In this document: positions 1 to 11,462 of the stretch, in pieces
Layout: each line of letters starts with the position of its first letter
Position numbering within the stretch: the stretch's first letter is position 1
From: Mammaliicoccus sp. Marseille-Q6498
GTDB taxonomy: Bacteria > Bacillota > Bacilli > Staphylococcales > Staphylococcaceae
Assembly: GCF_946151045.1 (NCBI RefSeq)
Contig: NZ_OX267714.1
Location: 1,392,001-1,456,000, forward strand
Direction of reading: 5' to 3'
DNA length: 64,000 nt
Program-made: the position numbers and the translations under genes
Notes under the pieces: generated by a model
Told to the model about the DNA's origin: nothing
The model's database searches: none
Seen by the model: only the letters and a program-made list of their open reading frames with translations

Positions 1-1321
1 CACGTTGAAAGTCTTTTGATTTTCTCGCTTCATTACGCTCATTGATTAATTTTTCAATATCTTCGTCCAATAATTCATTATGATCGTTTCCTACTAAAGG
101 CACACCAAGTACATCACTGAAAATTTGATATACTTCTTTAAAATGGTTAATAGTACGAACAGATGTCGTATTTTCTAATAAGTATTTATTAGCTAATTTG
201 TTTAAGTCGTACCATGCCGTCATAGCATTAGCTGTGTTAAAATCATCGTCCATATATGTTTCAAAATCTTTCAACGCTTGATCAACGCCATCCATGTATT
301 GATTCGTTTCGTCTTCTTCACGTAAGGCAAAAGTCGCTCTTTCCTCTAAAGATTTATAACTATTACGAATTCTTTCTAACCCTTTTTTAGCGGCTTGCAC
401 TAAATCTAAATCATAATTAATAGGATTTCTATAATGTGCGCCAACCATAAAGAATCTCAATACGTCCGGATCGATTTCTTTAATGATGTCATGAACTAAT
501 ATGAAGTTTCCTAATGATTTACTCATTTTTTCATTGTTGATATTAACAAATCCGTTATGCATCCAATAGTTCGCAAAAGTTTTATCATTATGCGCTTCTG
601 ATTGTGCTATTTCGTTTTCATGGTGTGGGAATTGTAAATCTGTTCCACCGGCATGTATATCAATTGTATCACCTAAATGTATTTGAGCCATGACTGAACA
701 TTCTATATGCCATCCTGGACGTCCTTCTCCCCATGGGCTATCCCATTTGATTTCTCCAGGTTTCGCCTGTTTCCATAATGCAAAATCTAAGTCGTCTTCT
801 TTTTGTTCGCCAGATTCGATTCTTGCGCCAACTTTTAAATCGTTAATAGATTGATGACTTAATTTACCATACCCATCAAAGCGACGCGTACGATAATATA
901 CATCTCCACCACTTTCGTATGCATATCCTTTTTCGACAAGCACATTTATAAAAGCAATAATATCGTCCATATGATCCATAACTCTTGGGTTAGACGTACC
1001 ACGTTTACAATTTAATGCGCCAGTATCTTCATAGAAAGCTTGTATAAATCGGTCAGCAATTTCTGGTACCGTTTCACCTAATTCGTTAGCTGTTCTAATC
1101 AATTTATCGTCTACATCTGTGAAGTTAGATACATATTGTACGTCGTATCCTCTATATTCTAAATAGCGTCTTACAACATCAAATGCTACAGTTGATCTTG
1201 CATTCCCTATATGAATATAGTTATATACTGTTGGACCACAAACGTACATTTTTACTTTTCCTTCTTCAATAGGAATAAATTCTTCTTTTTTTCTTGTTAA
1301 CGTATTATATAACGTAATCAT
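1..1321 (-). CDS. cysS: Cysteinyl-tRNA synthetase, C-terminus cut by window edge
   Basis: Class I aminoacyl-tRNA synthetase that charges tRNA-Cys. The ATG is at 1319-1321 and the frame stays open to base 1, giving about 440 codons, so roughly the last 25 residues lie outside. Near the N-terminus the frame reads [15 protein letters not shown] (HIGH signature). A KMSKS signature ([10 protein letters not shown]) is encoded near 500-530. GWHIECSV near 700-730 matches the zinc/cysteine-binding segment of the family. The start overlaps the end of cysE by 17 bp, so the two genes are translationally close and share the upstream cysteine T-box. Identity is secure; only the C-terminus is unseen. Confidence 0.96.
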   Translation of the reverse strand, partial: MITLYNTLTRKKEEFIPIEEGKVKMYVCGPTVYNYIHIGNARSTVAFDVVRRYLEYRGYDVQYVSNFTDVDDKLIRTANELGETVPEIADRFIQAFYEDTGALNCKRGTSNPRVMDHMDDIIAFINVLVEKGYAYESGGDVYYRTRRFDGYGKLSHQSINDLKVGARIESGEQKEDDLDFALWKQAKPGEIKWDSPWGEGRPGWHIECSVMAQIHLGDTIDIHAGGTDLQFPHHENEIAQSEAHNDKTFANYWMHNGFVNINNEKMSKSLGNFILVHDIIKEIDPDVLRFFMVGAHYRNPINYDLDLVQAAKKGLERIRNSYKSLEERATFALREEDETNQYMDGVDQALKDFETYMDDDFNTANAMTAWYDLNKLANKYLLENTTSVRTINHFKEVYQIFSDVLGVPLVGNDHNELLDEDIEKLINERNEARKSKDFQR

Positions 1322-1946
1322 CAACAATCTCTCCATTCTTCGTCTTTTCAAGTTGGCGTTCTAATTCTTTTAATTGTTCATAAATAGGGTCTGGTAAATT
1401 TGTGTGGTTAAAGTTTTTACCAACTTTTAATCCATCTTGTTTAACAATTCTGCCCGGAATACCTACTACTGTAGAAAAGTCAGGTACATCATTTAAGACA
1501 ACAGAATTTGCACCGATATTTACATTACTTCCAACTTCTATATTTCCTAGCACTTTCGCGCCAGCAGCTATTAATACATTATCACCGATATCTGGGTGTC
1601 TTTTTCCACGTTCTTTGCCTGTACCGCCAAGCGTAACACCTTGATAAATTGTGACATTATTGCCAATTCGGCATGTTTCACCAATTACAATGCCCATACC
1701 ATGGTCAATAAAAAGTCTTTTACCTATTGTTGCACCGGGGTGTATTTCAACACCTGTAAAGAAACGTGAGACTTGTGAAATCGTTCTTGCGATAAAATAC
1801 ATTTTTCTCTTGAAAAACCAATTTGCTATTAAATAACTCCAAATTGCATGCAATCCTGAGTAAGTCATAACGACTTCAAATGAAGACCTTGCCGCTGGGT
1901 CTTGTTCAAAAACCATTTGAATATCATCTTTGACTCTTTTAAACAT
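1305..1946 (-). CDS. cysE: Serine O-acetyltransferase
   Basis: Makes O-acetylserine from serine and acetyl-CoA, the first step of cysteine synthesis; CysK, encoded at 33.3-34.2 kb, uses the product. The 213-residue protein has an N-terminal helical region and then left-handed beta-helix hexapeptide repeats from about residue 65 ([23 protein letters not shown], continued through [15 protein letters not shown]), including the DHG catalytic segment. Length is typical of the short Gram-positive form. It is the first gene after the cysteine T-box and overlaps cysS by 17 bp, so enzyme and synthetase supply are coupled to uncharged tRNA-Cys. Confidence 0.97.
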   Translation of the reverse strand: MFKRVKDDIQMVFEQDPAARSSFEVVMTYSGLHAIWSYLIANWFFKRKMYFIARTISQVSRFFTGVEIHPGATIGKRLFIDHGMGIVIGETCRIGNNVTIYQGVTLGGTGKERGKRHPDIGDNVLIAAGAKVLGNIEVGSNVNIGANSVVLNDVPDFSTVVGIPGRIVKQDGLKVGKNFNHTNLPDPIYEQLKELERQLEKTKNGEIVDDYVI

Positions 1947-1964
1947 TTAAATCCCCCCTCAGAT

Positions 1965-2166
1965 TATAAAAAGGCACCTCTAACAAAAATTGCTAGAGGT
2001 GCCTTTTGCACGGTTCCACTCTTTTTAGCACAAAAATATGCTCACTCGTTAATCTATTAAAATTTGTCATTCTATAAAGGTGCATTCACTTTTATAATGT
2101 GGCACATTTTCACCAACCATGTACTCTCTACTTTCACATCAACAAAGTTACTTGTCCTTTAATTCA
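1965..2166 (-). promoter_or_regulatory. T-box riboswitch, cysteine specific, upstream of cysE-cysS
   Basis: The minus-strand leader contains the T-box core AGTGGAACCGTGC (plus 2008-2020), which pairs with the tRNA acceptor end. It is followed by a terminator hairpin with a 12-bp stem (1971-1982 with 1994-2005) and a U-run. Upstream lies a specifier segment, GTGAATGCACC, whose UGC codon (2082-2084) specifies cysteine. This fits transcription antitermination by uncharged tRNA-Cys. The class is well known; the assignment here rests on the core, the terminator and the specifier codon, all directly visible. Confidence 0.93.
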
Positions 2167-2171
2167 GTTTT

Positions 2172-2200
2172 ATAATAGTGTCTTGAGCTATAAAAATCAA
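2172..2200 (-). promoter_or_regulatory. Promoter of the cysE-cysS T-box transcript
   Basis: Minus-strand -35 TTGATT (2195-2200), 17-bp spacer and -10 TATTAT (2172-2177). The -35 overlaps the last codons of gltX, so cysES has its own start point within the gltX end. The predicted transcript begins near 2165, the expected 5' end of the T-box. Confidence 0.7.
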
Positions 2201-3651
2201 ACGAAACGTTTTAATCTTTTTAGTACTTTGTCTCTACCTAGTAAAGCTATTGTGTTAGGTAGTTCTGGACCATGTGTTTGTCCTGAAACAGCAACACGTA
2301 TAGGCATGAATAATTGTTTACCTTTAATACCCGTTTCTTTTTGTACAGCTTTGATTGATTTTTTGATTTCTGCTGGTTCAAATGGTTCTAAAGTTTCAAG
2401 TTGTTTTGAAAGTTCAGCCATTACAGTTGGAACTTGTTCGCCATCTAATACTTCTTGTGCTTCTTCACTGAATTCTAAATCTTCTCTGAAGAATAACTCT
2501 GATAACGGAACAATTTCACCTGCATAACTCATTTGTTGTTGATATAAACCAACTAAATCTCTTGCCCAAGATAATTCCGCTTCTGATGGACTTTCTGATA
2601 ACAAACCAGCTTTGATAAGATGTGGAATAGTCATTTCAAATACAGTTTCAGAATCTTTTTCTTTCATGTATTGATTATTGATCCATTCTAATTTTTTCTT
2701 ATCGAAAAATGCTGGTGATTTAGAAAGACGTTTTTCGTCGAATATTTTGACGAATTCATCATGAGAGAATATTTCTTCTTCACCTTCTGGAGACCATCCT
2801 AATAAAGCAATAAAGTTGAAAATGGCTTCAGGTAAATAACCTAAATCTTTATATTGTTCAATAAACTGTAAAATTTGGCCATCACGTTTACTTAATTTTT
2901 TACGTTCTTCATTTACGATTAAAGTCATATGTCCAAATCGTGGTGGTTCATATCCTAAAGCTTCATAAATCATAAGTTGTTTAGGTGTATTTGAAATATG
3001 ATCGTCACCACGAATAACGTGAGAGATTTCCATAAAGTGGTCATCAATTGCTACAGCAAAGTTATAAGTTGGGATGCCGTCTTTTTTAACAATTACCCAG
3101 TCGCCGATACCGTTAGATTCAAAAGCTACTTCGCCTTTAACCATATCGTCAAATTTATATATTGTATCTTGAGGCACTCTGATACGAATACTAGGTTGTC
3201 TACCTTCAGCTTCAAATGCTTCTTGTTCTTCTTTAGTTAAGTTAGCATGTTTACCACCATAACGTGGCATTTCGCCTCTTGCGATTTGCTGTTCTCTTTC
3301 AGCTTCCAATTCTTCTGAAGTCATATAACATTTATATGCTTTATCTTCAGCTAATAATTGTTCAATAAGTGGTTGATAAATATGACCACGTTCTGATTGA
3401 CGATATGGACCGTATCCTCCATCTTTATCAACGGATTCGTCCCAACCTAAACCTAACCATTCAAGGTTTGAAAATTGAGATAACTCTCCATCTTCTAAGT
3501 TTCTGGCTATATCTGTATCTTCAATACGTATAACAAAGTCCCCGTCATTATGTTTAGCAAATAGATAATTAAATAATGCGGTTCTTGCGTTACCGATGTG
3601 TAAGTAACCAGTCGGACTTGGCGCGTATCTTACTCTTACTTTGTTACTCAT
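2197..3651 (-). CDS. gltX: Glutamyl-tRNA synthetase
   Basis: Charges tRNA-Glu; in Gram-positive bacteria it usually also charges tRNA-Gln, which an amidotransferase then converts. The 484-residue length is normal. The class I HIGH motif is in [16 protein letters not shown] (residues 9-24) and the KMSKS-type motif is KLSKRDG near residue 250. Start ATG at 3651 follows a GGAGTGAGACG ribosome-binding region. It lies 15 bp after ispF and is probably read with ispD-ispF. Its 3' end holds the cysES promoter. Confidence 0.97.
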   Translation of the reverse strand: MSNKVRVRYAPSPTGYLHIGNARTALFNYLFAKHNDGDFVIRIEDTDIARNLEDGELSQFSNLEWLGLGWDESVDKDGGYGPYRQSERGHIYQPLIEQLLAEDKAYKCYMTSEELEAEREQQIARGEMPRYGGKHANLTKEEQEAFEAEGRQPSIRIRVPQDTIYKFDDMVKGEVAFESNGIGDWVIVKKDGIPTYNFAVAIDDHFMEISHVIRGDDHISNTPKQLMIYEALGYEPPRFGHMTLIVNEERKKLSKRDGQILQFIEQYKDLGYLPEAIFNFIALLGWSPEGEEEIFSHDEFVKIFDEKRLSKSPAFFDKKKLEWINNQYMKEKDSETVFEMTIPHLIKAGLLSESPSEAELSWARDLVGLYQQQMSYAGEIVPLSELFFREDLEFSEEAQEVLDGEQVPTVMAELSKQLETLEPFEPAEIKKSIKAVQKETGIKGKQLFMPIRVAVSGQTHGPELPNTIALLGRDKVLKRLKRFV

Positions 3652-3666
3652 CGTCTCACTCCTGTT

Positions 3667-4146
3667 TTATTCTTTACTTGTTAATAATACCACAGCTTGT
3701 GCTTGTATGCCTTCTTCTCTTCCTAGAAATCCTAATTTTTCATTAGTTGTTGCTTTCACATTAACATCTTCAATTGATACGTTAAAGATAGAGGCAATAG
3801 CTGATCTCATTTTATCAATATGTGGTCTAAATTTTGGTTGCTCAGCAATAATTGTAGCATCTACATTGCCTAGTTGATAACCTTTATTTAAAACTTGTTT
3901 ATATGCTTCTGCTAATAACAATTTAGAATCAGCATCTTTAAACGCTTCATCTGTATCAGGGAAAAGCTTGCCAATATCTCCTAGACTTGCTGCTCCTAAA
4001 ATAGCATCTGTAATAGCGTGTAATAATACATCAGCATCACTATGCCCTTTCAAGCCTTTTGAATGTTCAATTTCAATGCCACCAATAATAAGTGGTCTCG
4101 CTTCATCAAATGCATGAACGTCATATCCATAACCAATTCTAAACAT
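3667..4146 (-). CDS. ispF: 2-C-methyl-D-erythritol 2,4-cyclodiphosphate synthase
   Basis: Cyclises CDP-ME 2-phosphate to MEcPP in the MEP (non-mevalonate) isoprenoid pathway. With the ATG at 4146 the protein has 159 residues, the usual size, and the GAGGT ribosome-binding site sits 7 bp upstream; an in-frame ATG 6 bp further up is too close to it. Metal ligands D9, H11 (YGYDVH) and H43 (SDADVLLH) are present, as is the C-terminal [16 protein letters not shown] block. It overlaps ispD by 8 bp. S. aureus uses the mevalonate pathway and, as far as I recall, has no ispF here. Confidence 0.95.
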   Translation of the reverse strand: MFRIGYGYDVHAFDEARPLIIGGIEIEHSKGLKGHSDADVLLHAITDAILGAASLGDIGKLFPDTDEAFKDADSKLLLAEAYKQVLNKGYQLGNVDATIIAEQPKFRPHIDKMRSAIASIFNVSIEDVNVKATTNEKLGFLGREEGIQAQAVVLLTSKE

Positions 4147-4825
4147 TATCATTACCTCGTCTTTCTAATATGGAGTCAGCTATTACTAAATCCTCGTTAG
4201 TTGTAATTTTTATGTTGTCATATTCACCATCAGCAACACGTACTTTATATCCTGCTCTTTCTACTAATGATGCATCGTCCGTTCCTACAAATTGCTCTTG
4301 TTCAGCCAATTGGTAAGATTTTAATATCACATCTCTTTTAAAAGATTGAGGTGTTTGAACTTGCCACATTGTCGTACGATCATATGTTTCTTCAACGATA
4401 CCATCGACGACTTTTTTGATTGTATCTTTAGCCTGAACTGCCAAAATTACAGCATCATGTTCTAATGTTTCTTTATATAGTTGGTTCACACACGCTTTTG
4501 TTACAAAAGGTCTAGCGCCGTCATGGACCATTACAACTTCAGTATTTACTAATACTTTTAAAACTTCATAAATACTATGTTGTCGTTCTTTACCACCTGG
4601 AATTACACCAACTACTTTATCAAAATCTTTCAAGTGGTTCTCCATTATACCAACCTCATCTGGATGGGCAGCTATGAATATTTGTTCACACTCTTCGATA
4701 TTTTGAAAAATTGAAACAGTTCTGCGAATAATTGTCTCACCATCAATTTCTAAAAATAATTTATTTATCTCTTTACCCATTCTTTTGCCTTGACCAGCGG
4801 CGGGTATAACCATTGTAAAACCCAA
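4139..4825 (-). CDS. ispD: 2-C-methyl-D-erythritol 4-phosphate cytidylyltransferase
   Basis: Transfers CMP to MEP, giving CDP-ME. A TTG start at 4825 gives 228 residues: AAGGTG lies 7 bp upstream, and the N-terminus then aligns with Bacillus IspD immediately before [10 protein letters not shown] (residues 8-17), the CTP-binding loop. The next in-frame ATG (4813) is 19 bp from that site. Other family marks are [10 protein letters not shown], the DTIKKV segment and GTDDASLVE. The start overlaps the end of the yacL-like gene and the end overlaps ispF, so the genes are tightly coupled. With ispE at 52.3 kb, three MEP enzymes are encoded in this window. Confidence 0.94.
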   Translation of the reverse strand: MGFTMVIPAAGQGKRMGKEINKLFLEIDGETIIRRTVSIFQNIEECEQIFIAAHPDEVGIMENHLKDFDKVVGVIPGGKERQHSIYEVLKVLVNTEVVMVHDGARPFVTKACVNQLYKETLEHDAVILAVQAKDTIKKVVDGIVEETYDRTTMWQVQTPQSFKRDVILKSYQLAEQEQFVGTDDASLVERAGYKVRVADGEYDNIKITTNEDLVIADSILERRGNDNV

Positions 4826-4826
4826 A

Positions 4827-5885
4827 TTAAGACACCTTCTTCGCAAAAATAATTCTGCCTGATGAAGTTTGTAATAAACTCATTACTTCAACAGGAATAG
4901 ATTGGCCGATGTATTCCTTACCTCTTTCGATAACAACCATCGTACCATCATCTAAATATCCAACGCCTTGTCCATCTTCTTTACCTATTTTCGTTATTAA
5001 TAAATCAAAAATATCACCTTGATGAACAATAGGTTTAATAGCTTCGGATAAATCATTGACGTTTAAAACTTTTATACCTTGTACTGAACAAACTTTATTT
5101 AAATTATAATCTGTTGTAATGATACTAGCATTATATTTTTTAGCTAAATTGATTAACAATGCATCTACATCTTTGTGTGTAGAGTTTGGTTCAATAATCG
5201 TAATTGGAAAGTCTGTGTTCTTTAATGAATTCAACATATCCAATCCTCTTTGACCTTTATCACGTTTAACACTATCTTTAGCATCAGCAATCACTTGCAA
5301 CTCTTCGATTACACCTTGAGGTACCAAAATTTCTCCATCTAAAAATTGGCATTTCACGACATCCAAAATCCTACCATCTATTATAGCGCTTGTATCTAGT
5401 AATTTGGCATATCTTGCAGTCGTTTGTCTCGTTAAAGAGTTTGAAATGTTTTCTGGAAACAATCTCAATATTTCTTCACGCTTTTGCAGTCCGATTTGAA
5501 ACCCTAAATAACATAAGAAAGCAGCAATAATAATGGGTAATATATGTTTCAAAACGGGAGCGCCAATCATTTCTAATATAAACGAAACCATAACCGCAAT
5601 CATTAATCCAATCATGACACCAATTGTTGCAAAAAATATTTCAAGGATACTACGCTTTAATAAATACTTCTCTCCCTGATCCGCAATATCTACAACTTTG
5701 TTTATTAAAAAGCCAAACAAAAGGAAGATAACAACTACTCCGATTAATCCATCTATATATGGATTCGAAAGCATTTCTGTCGGTTGGATGCTAAACGCAT
5801 TTATCAGCTCAGGAATTATCATGATACCTAGCGAAGAACCTATGACTAGGTAACACAATATAATTAGTCCTTTTAAAATTTTCAT
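4827..5885 (-). CDS. Membrane-anchored PIN-TRAM domain protein (YacL family)
   Basis: The 352-residue protein has four predicted N-terminal membrane helices (about residues 4-25, 45-63, 83-105 and 112-132). A PIN nuclease domain starts at LLDTSAIIDGRI (about 162-173, with acidic D164 and D170) and includes TTDYNLNKV. A C-terminal TRAM-type segment contains DDGTMVVIERGKEYIG. It is homologous to Bacillus YacL, which sits in the same place between radA and ispD. PIN domains are metal-dependent RNases; the cellular substrate is not known to me. disA, found between radA and yacL in Bacillus, is absent here. Confidence 0.88.
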   Translation of the reverse strand: MKILKGLIILCYLVIGSSLGIMIIPELINAFSIQPTEMLSNPYIDGLIGVVVIFLLFGFLINKVVDIADQGEKYLLKRSILEIFFATIGVMIGLMIAVMVSFILEMIGAPVLKHILPIIIAAFLCYLGFQIGLQKREEILRLFPENISNSLTRQTTARYAKLLDTSAIIDGRILDVVKCQFLDGEILVPQGVIEELQVIADAKDSVKRDKGQRGLDMLNSLKNTDFPITIIEPNSTHKDVDALLINLAKKYNASIITTDYNLNKVCSVQGIKVLNVNDLSEAIKPIVHQGDIFDLLITKIGKEDGQGVGYLDDGTMVVIERGKEYIGQSIPVEVMSLLQTSSGRIIFAKKVS

Positions 5886-5907
5886 ACGCTAACCTCCTAA
5901 TGGTTAA

Positions 5908-7278
5908 TTAAGCATTAAAAGCTATTTTCAATGCTTCTCTTGTAGTAGACACACCGATAACTTCTGTACCTTCCGGAAACTCTAAACCTTTAATATTGTT
6001 TTTAGGAATTATAATACGCTTAAATCCTAATTTAGCCGCTTCTTGAACACGTTGATCCACTCTTGCGACTCTTCTTACTTCACCAGTTAAGCCAACTTCA
6101 CCTACAAAGCAGTCATCGCCTCTTGTCGGTTTGTCTTGGAAACTTGATGCTATTGCTATTATAATACTTAAGTCAACAGCAGGCTCGCTTAATTTTACAC
6201 CACCTGCTATTTTGATGTATGCATCTTGTTGTTGCAATAAAAAGTTCTCTTTCTTCTCTAAAACAGCCATCAATAAACTTAGTCTATTATGGTCAATTCC
6301 AGTTGCCATTCTTCTAGGATTGTGAAAAGTCGTTGGTGTCACTAAAGCTTGCACCTCTACTAATATCGGTCTTGTACCTTCCATTGTAGCGACAATAGTT
6401 GACCCAGAAACATGTTTCGTCCGCTCCTCTAAGAACATTTCAGAAGGGTTTTTCACTTCGTTTAAACCCGTTTGTTTCATTTCGAAAATACCCATTTCAT
6501 TTGTAGAACCAAAACGGTTTTTCACAGCTCTTAAAATTCTATATGCATGATGCGTATCGCCTTCGAAATATAATACAGTATCAACCATATGCTCTAATAA
6601 TCTTGGGCCTGCTATTTGACCATCTTTCGTAACATGCCCAACAATGAAAGTAGCAATATCCATTTGTTTAGCAATATGCATTAAATTTTGAGTACATTCT
6701 CTAACTTGGGAAACAGAACCTGGTGCAGAAGTAACTTCAGGATGAAAAATAGTTTGAATAGAATCTATAACTAATACATCTGGTTTTATCTTTTGAACCA
6801 TACTATGTATAATTTCTAAATTCGTTTCTGCATATACATTTAATTCACCAGAATCTTCTACTAATCTTTCTGCTCTAAGTTTAGTTTGACTAACTGATTC
6901 TTCACCTGATACATATAATACATTCTTCTTTTGAGATAAAGCGGCACAAATTTGTAGTAATAACGTTGATTTCCCGATACCAGGATCCCCACCAATTAAT
7001 ACAAGTGAACCTTTTACGATTCCGCCACCTAATACTCTATTAAACTCATTTATTTTTGTTTTTATTCTCGGTGTATCTTCTTCTTTAACATCTTTTAATT
7101 TTTCAATTTTTGGAGCAGGAACATCGGATTTAAAAGTGTTTTTCGGACCTTTTGTTTCTTTTTGTTCAATGGATTCTTCCATCTGATTCCATGCACCACA
7201 ATTCGGACATTTCCCCATCCATTTCGGAGATTGATGCCCACAGGCTAAACATTCAAATATTACTTTCTTTTTTGCCAT
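5908..7278 (-). CDS. radA: DNA repair protein RadA (Sms)
   Basis: RecA-like ATPase that drives branch migration during recombination. The 456 residues begin with a C4 zinc finger (C10, C13, C24, C27). A RecA core follows, with Walker [11 protein letters not shown] (about 96-105), the RadA-specific KNRFG motif and a C-terminal Lon-protease-like domain. The start has a GGAGGT-type site. It follows clpC on the same strand after a hairpin at 7360-7403, so it may be partly read from the clpC operon. Confidence 0.97.
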   Translation of the reverse strand: MAKKKVIFECLACGHQSPKWMGKCPNCGAWNQMEESIEQKETKGPKNTFKSDVPAPKIEKLKDVKEEDTPRIKTKINEFNRVLGGGIVKGSLVLIGGDPGIGKSTLLLQICAALSQKKNVLYVSGEESVSQTKLRAERLVEDSGELNVYAETNLEIIHSMVQKIKPDVLVIDSIQTIFHPEVTSAPGSVSQVRECTQNLMHIAKQMDIATFIVGHVTKDGQIAGPRLLEHMVDTVLYFEGDTHHAYRILRAVKNRFGSTNEMGIFEMKQTGLNEVKNPSEMFLEERTKHVSGSTIVATMEGTRPILVEVQALVTPTTFHNPRRMATGIDHNRLSLLMAVLEKKENFLLQQQDAYIKIAGGVKLSEPAVDLSIIIAIASSFQDKPTRGDDCFVGEVGLTGEVRRVARVDQRVQEAAKLGFKRIIIPKNNIKGLEFPEGTEVIGVSTTREALKIAFNA

Positions 7279-7359
7279 TCATGTTACCTCCGTGTTAATT
7301 GACTAGTTATATTTTAAACTTGACTGACTGTAAAAACAAATTTATCTACTTTTAAATCA

Positions 7360-7403
7360 TAATTAAAGTCCACAAACCTTCTTGATAAAGGTCTGTGGAC
7401 TTA
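7360..7403 (-). terminator. Hairpin between clpC and radA
   Basis: Stem 7365-7380 with 7388-7402 (about 15 bp with one G-U pair). The U-run on the minus strand is short and interrupted, so it is probably a leaky terminator at the end of the clpC operon that lets some transcription reach radA. Confidence 0.65.
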
Positions 7404-7424
7404 TTAGATTCATTTAATTAAATT

Positions 7425-9887
7425 TTAAACTTTTGACTCTTCTTGTTTTGATTCATCTTCTTTATGGTCAGATAAATCAAATTTAAATTCGTCATCTCTG
7501 TAATCAACTATTACGTTTTTACCAACTAATTCTTGGCCAGACAAGATTAATTCACTCAAGTTATCTTCAACATTTTTTTGAATTGCACGCGTTAATGGTC
7601 TTGCACCATATTCAGGATCAAATCCTTCGTCTGCAATTTTTTCTTGAGCTGAGTCAGAAAGCGTAATGTGAATACCTTGTTCTGATAAACGTGCAGTCAA
7701 TTCACCTGCCATCTTAGCAACAATTTCTTTAAGATGTGATTTTTCTAATTTGTGGAATACGATAATATCGTCTACACGGTTTAAGAATTCAGGTTTAAAT
7801 TGTTGTTTCAATTCATCCATCATTGTTTTTCTAATTGTTTCGTAATCAGGACCACTTTCTTTTGCTCCAAATCCAACAAATTTAGCATTTTGAAGTTCTT
7901 GAGCACCGACGTTAGAAGTCATGATAATAACTGTGTTTCTGAAATCTACTTTACGACCTTTAGAATCTGTTAAATGACCATCATCTAAAACTTGTAATAA
8001 GATGTTAAATACATCTGGATGCGCTTTTTCGATTTCATCGAATAATATTACTGAGTAAGGTTTACGTCTTACATTTTCAGTTAATTGTCCACCATCATCA
8101 TGTCCAACATAACCTGGAGGAGAACCTACTAATCGACTGACAGAGTGTTTTTCCATAAATTCACTCATGTCGACTCTGATCATTGCATCTTCTTCACCAA
8201 ACATTGCATCAGCTAATGTACGAGCAAGTTCTGTTTTACCTACACCTGTTGGACCTAGGAAGATAAAGCTACCAATTGGTCTTTTAGGATCTTTCAATCC
8301 GGCTCTCGCACGTCTCACTGCTTTAGATATAGATTCTACTGCATCATTTTGACCGATAACGCGGTTATGAAGAATAGATTCTAAGTTTAATAATCTATCT
8401 GATTCAGTTTCATTTAATTTCGTAATAGGAATACCTGTCCAATTAGCTACTACAACAGCAATATCTTCTGCTGTCACACAAGTGTTTTTCTCACCTTGAG
8501 CTTTTTTCCACTCATTTTTAGTATCTTCTAATTGTTGTTCAAGTTTCGTTTGTTTATCTCTTAAGTTTGCTGCATTTTCAAATTCTTGAGAATGCACTGC
8601 AGCATCTTTTTCTTTTTTAACTGTTTCTAACTCTGATTCTAATTCTTTTAAACTAGGTGGTGTTGTATAATTTCTAAGTCTAACTTTAGAACTTGCTTCG
8701 TCAATTAAGTCAATTGCTTTATCAGGTAAGAAACGGTCAGAAATATAACGGTCACTCATATTTACAGATGCTTCAATTGCTTCATCTGAAATATTGATAC
8801 GATGATGCGCTTCATAACGATCTCTTAAACCTTTTAAGATTAAGATAGAATCTTCAGTAGTAGGTTCATCCACTTTTACCGGTTGGAAACGTCTTTCTAA
8901 AGCTGCATCTTTTTCGATATATTTACGGTACTCATCTAGAGTAGTTGCACCGATACATTGTAATTCTCCTCGTGCTAAAGCAGGTTTTAAAATGTTAGAT
9001 GCATCAATTGCACCTTCTGCTCCACCTGCACCAATTAAAGTGTGTAACTCATCAATGAACAGTACAATGTTGCCAGCTTGATGAATTTCTTCCATTACTT
9101 TTTTCAATCTTTCTTCAAATTCACCACGATATTTCGTACCTGCTACAACTGTACCCATATCTAATGACATAACACGTTTACCTTTTAAAGTTTCAGGAAC
9201 TTCATTTTGTACAATTGCTTGTGCTAAACCTTCTACGATTGCCGTTTTACCGACACCAGGTTCACCAATTAAAACTGGGTTGTTTTTAGTTCTTCTACTT
9301 AATACTTCAATCACTCTTGTAATTTCATCTGAACGACCAATTACTGGGTCTAACGTACCGTCTTGAGCAATTACAGTTAAGTCTCTTGCTAAACCGTCTA
9401 AAGTTGGTGTAGCTTGATTTTTTGTCGTTTGAGCATTTTTAGAACCTTGCTCTGGACTTCCTAGAGATTTCACAACTTGTGCTCTAGCTTTAGTAATATT
9501 TAAATCTAAGTTTGCAAATACACGAGCAGCAACGCCTTCGTTTTCACGAATAAGTCCTAAAAGTAAGTGCTCTGTACCAACAAACGTATGGTTTAGTTTT
9601 CTTGCTTCGTCCATAGAAAGTTCGATAACTTTTTTAGCTCTAGGTGTATAATGAATTGCGCCAACTTGTTCTTGACCTTGACCAATTAAGTTTTCAACTT
9701 CTTTAGTTACTTTTTCTTCTGTTATTCCAAAAGCGTCTAGTACTTTAGCTGCTATACCTTCTGGCTCTTTCATTAAACCTAATAACAGATGTTCTGTTCC
9801 TATATTTGAATGATTCAATCTCATTGCTTCTTCTTGTGCATGTGCTAATACGCGTTGTGCACGTTCTGTTAATCTACCAAATAGCAT
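7425..9887 (-). CDS. clpC: ATP-dependent Clp protease ATPase subunit ClpC
   Basis: AAA+ unfoldase that, with McsB/MecA-type adaptors and ClpP, degrades damaged and arginine-phosphorylated proteins. The 820-residue protein has two N-terminal Clp repeats (about 1-145), AAA module 1 with Walker [11 protein letters not shown], a UVR-containing middle domain (about 410-460), AAA module 2 with Walker [11 protein letters not shown] and a C-terminal D2 small domain. It is the last gene of the ctsR-mcsA-mcsB-clpC operon, 19 bp after mcsB, and so is repressed by CtsR. Confidence 0.98.
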   Translation of the reverse strand: MLFGRLTERAQRVLAHAQEEAMRLNHSNIGTEHLLLGLMKEPEGIAAKVLDAFGITEEKVTKEVENLIGQGQEQVGAIHYTPRAKKVIELSMDEARKLNHTFVGTEHLLLGLIRENEGVAARVFANLDLNITKARAQVVKSLGSPEQGSKNAQTTKNQATPTLDGLARDLTVIAQDGTLDPVIGRSDEITRVIEVLSRRTKNNPVLIGEPGVGKTAIVEGLAQAIVQNEVPETLKGKRVMSLDMGTVVAGTKYRGEFEERLKKVMEEIHQAGNIVLFIDELHTLIGAGGAEGAIDASNILKPALARGELQCIGATTLDEYRKYIEKDAALERRFQPVKVDEPTTEDSILILKGLRDRYEAHHRINISDEAIEASVNMSDRYISDRFLPDKAIDLIDEASSKVRLRNYTTPPSLKELESELETVKKEKDAAVHSQEFENAANLRDKQTKLEQQLEDTKNEWKKAQGEKNTCVTAEDIAVVVANWTGIPITKLNETESDRLLNLESILHNRVIGQNDAVESISKAVRRARAGLKDPKRPIGSFIFLGPTGVGKTELARTLADAMFGEEDAMIRVDMSEFMEKHSVSRLVGSPPGYVGHDDGGQLTENVRRKPYSVILFDEIEKAHPDVFNILLQVLDDGHLTDSKGRKVDFRNTVIIMTSNVGAQELQNAKFVGFGAKESGPDYETIRKTMMDELKQQFKPEFLNRVDDIIVFHKLEKSHLKEIVAKMAGELTARLSEQGIHITLSDSAQEKIADEGFDPEYGARPLTRAIQKNVEDNLSELILSGQELVGKNVIVDYRDDEFKFDLSDHKEDESKQEESKV

Positions 9888-9906
9888 AAACTAACCTCCT
9901 ATTTAT

Positions 9907-10911
9907 TTATATGTGTTCTCTTAAAAATGTAGCTCGTTTTTCATCTACAGAACTTTCAGAGTCTTCATCTTCAAAGAATGGTGTCTGTATTGTAACCATT
10001 AAATGATCAAAATTAAAGTTTTCTCTCTCCAAATGACCTAAATCAATGCCGAGCTTCATTTCACTTAATCTAAGTGAAGCTTCTTCGACAGAAATTAATT
10101 GTGCTGATTTGAGTATGCCTTTTGCACGATGAACTCTATCTTTCGTTTCCATATGATTGAATCGATTAAGTCTATTTCGAATTTGTTCTTCTTCGTTAAT
10201 TATCTGTTCTACAATTTGAGTCAAATCTTCTATAATCTCTTGTTCATTTTTACCAAGTGTTAACTGGTTAGAGATTTGATATACATGACCTAATGCACCA
10301 GTTCCTTCACCATATATACCCCTAATTGTATAACCAAATCGATTAATAGCTTGTCCAATTCGTTTCATACGCTTCATAATACTTAGTCCAGGTAAATGCA
10401 ACATGACGCTTGCTCTTAAACCAGTACCAATATTAGTTGGACACGTTGTTAAAAATCCATGCTGTTCATCATATGAAATCGTCAAATGTTTATCCAGTTC
10501 ATCATCTAATTTCGATGCTGTTTCGTAAAGCTCATTTAAAACTAGATTATTACCCATCACTTGAATTCTCACATGGTCTTCTTCATTTATCATGACACTT
10601 GTTGATTCTGTATCATTTAATAATACTGCCCCAGATAGTTGTTTAATTAACGCTGGACTAATTAAATGCTTAAAGACCAATTGATTTTTCTCAAGTTCAG
10701 TTAAATCTGATAAACGTACGAGCTTTAAATCTGATAAGGCATTGCTCACTTTATCTATTACCCTATTTCCTGCTTCGTCATCTTCATATTTGAGCGGATG
10801 AACTTCATCTTGAAGGTTTCGTGCAAGTCTTATTCTAGAACTCATAACGATTGGCGTATCTTCTTTTCCTTTCATCCAATCGCTAACATGTTCATTAATA
10901 TGTTCTTCCAT
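9907..10911 (-). CDS. mcsB: Protein-arginine kinase McsB
   Basis: Phosphorylates arginines to mark proteins for ClpCP. The 334 residues form a phosphagen-kinase catalytic domain: [10 protein letters not shown] near residue 24 and [14 protein letters not shown] near 167, carrying the cysteine and loop typical of the family. It abuts mcsA (the mcsA stop is at 10912), so the two are translationally coupled. McsA is its activator. Confidence 0.97.
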   Translation of the reverse strand: MEEHINEHVSDWMKGKEDTPIVMSSRIRLARNLQDEVHPLKYEDDEAGNRVIDKVSNALSDLKLVRLSDLTELEKNQLVFKHLISPALIKQLSGAVLLNDTESTSVMINEEDHVRIQVMGNNLVLNELYETASKLDDELDKHLTISYDEQHGFLTTCPTNIGTGLRASVMLHLPGLSIMKRMKRIGQAINRFGYTIRGIYGEGTGALGHVYQISNQLTLGKNEQEIIEDLTQIVEQIINEEEQIRNRLNRFNHMETKDRVHRAKGILKSAQLISVEEASLRLSEMKLGIDLGHLERENFNFDHLMVTIQTPFFEDEDSESSVDEKRATFLREHI

Positions 10912-11448
10912 TTACTTGACCTCGCCTTCTGCTTTCAAAGCCTTAATTTCATCTCTCACAACTGCAGCATCTTCAAATGCCTGTTCATCAATTAAACCTT
11001 GTAGAATTTTTTCTTTCTCAGCAATTTGTTGTTTGAGTTGAATTTTACTTCTAGATGATACAGGTATTTTACCTGTATGTTCACCACTACCTGCTTGAAC
11101 TCTTCTAATAATTTGTGGTACATCATCTTTAAAAGTTTCATAGCAATCGTGACAACCAAATTTACCAACTTTAGCGATATCAGTTAATGTCATACCACAA
11201 GTAGGACAATGCTTCTCTTCCTGAGGCTGAACTTGCTTAAAATTCATTCCGTGTTTACCTACAAGATATTGTAAAAATTGATTAACTACAAATTCCTGAT
11301 CTAAATTTTGATCATTCATTTGGTCATCTTGGAAGTAAAAATGCTCAGAAGCACAATTTTTACATATCCATTGTTCTGTTTTATGCTTTTTACCAGTCGA
11401 TGTTAATTGAATTGTTGCTTCTTCTTTACCACAAATTTCACAAAGCAT
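10912..11448 (-). CDS. mcsA: McsA, activator of McsB (zinc and UVR protein)
   Basis: The 178-residue protein has CxxC zinc pairs (CEICG at residues 3-7, CKNCA near 29, CPTCG, CHDCY) and a C-terminal UVR motif (QAFEDAAVVRDEIKAL) that resembles the UVR segment in ClpC. It stimulates McsB kinase activity. Third from the end of the operon; the ATG has an AGGAGTG site just upstream at 11455-11460. Confidence 0.95.
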   Translation of the reverse strand: MLCEICGKEEATIQLTSTGKKHKTEQWICKNCASEHFYFQDDQMNDQNLDQEFVVNQFLQYLVGKHGMNFKQVQPQEEKHCPTCGMTLTDIAKVGKFGCHDCYETFKDDVPQIIRRVQAGSGEHTGKIPVSSRSKIQLKQQIAEKEKILQGLIDEQAFEDAAVVRDEIKALKAEGEVK

Positions 11449-11462
11449 ATTGTCACTCCTTT

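Noticed and set aside
2099..2527. 142-codon frame on the plus strand antisense to gltX and the T-box
   Set aside because: Shadow of gltX, low-complexity product, no ribosome-binding site; the minus-strand T-box explains the intergenic part.
4827..5885. Toxin of a toxin-antitoxin pair, because of the PIN domain
   Set aside because: The membrane helices, TRAM domain and conserved place next to radA identify the YacL family, and no antitoxin gene is adjacent.
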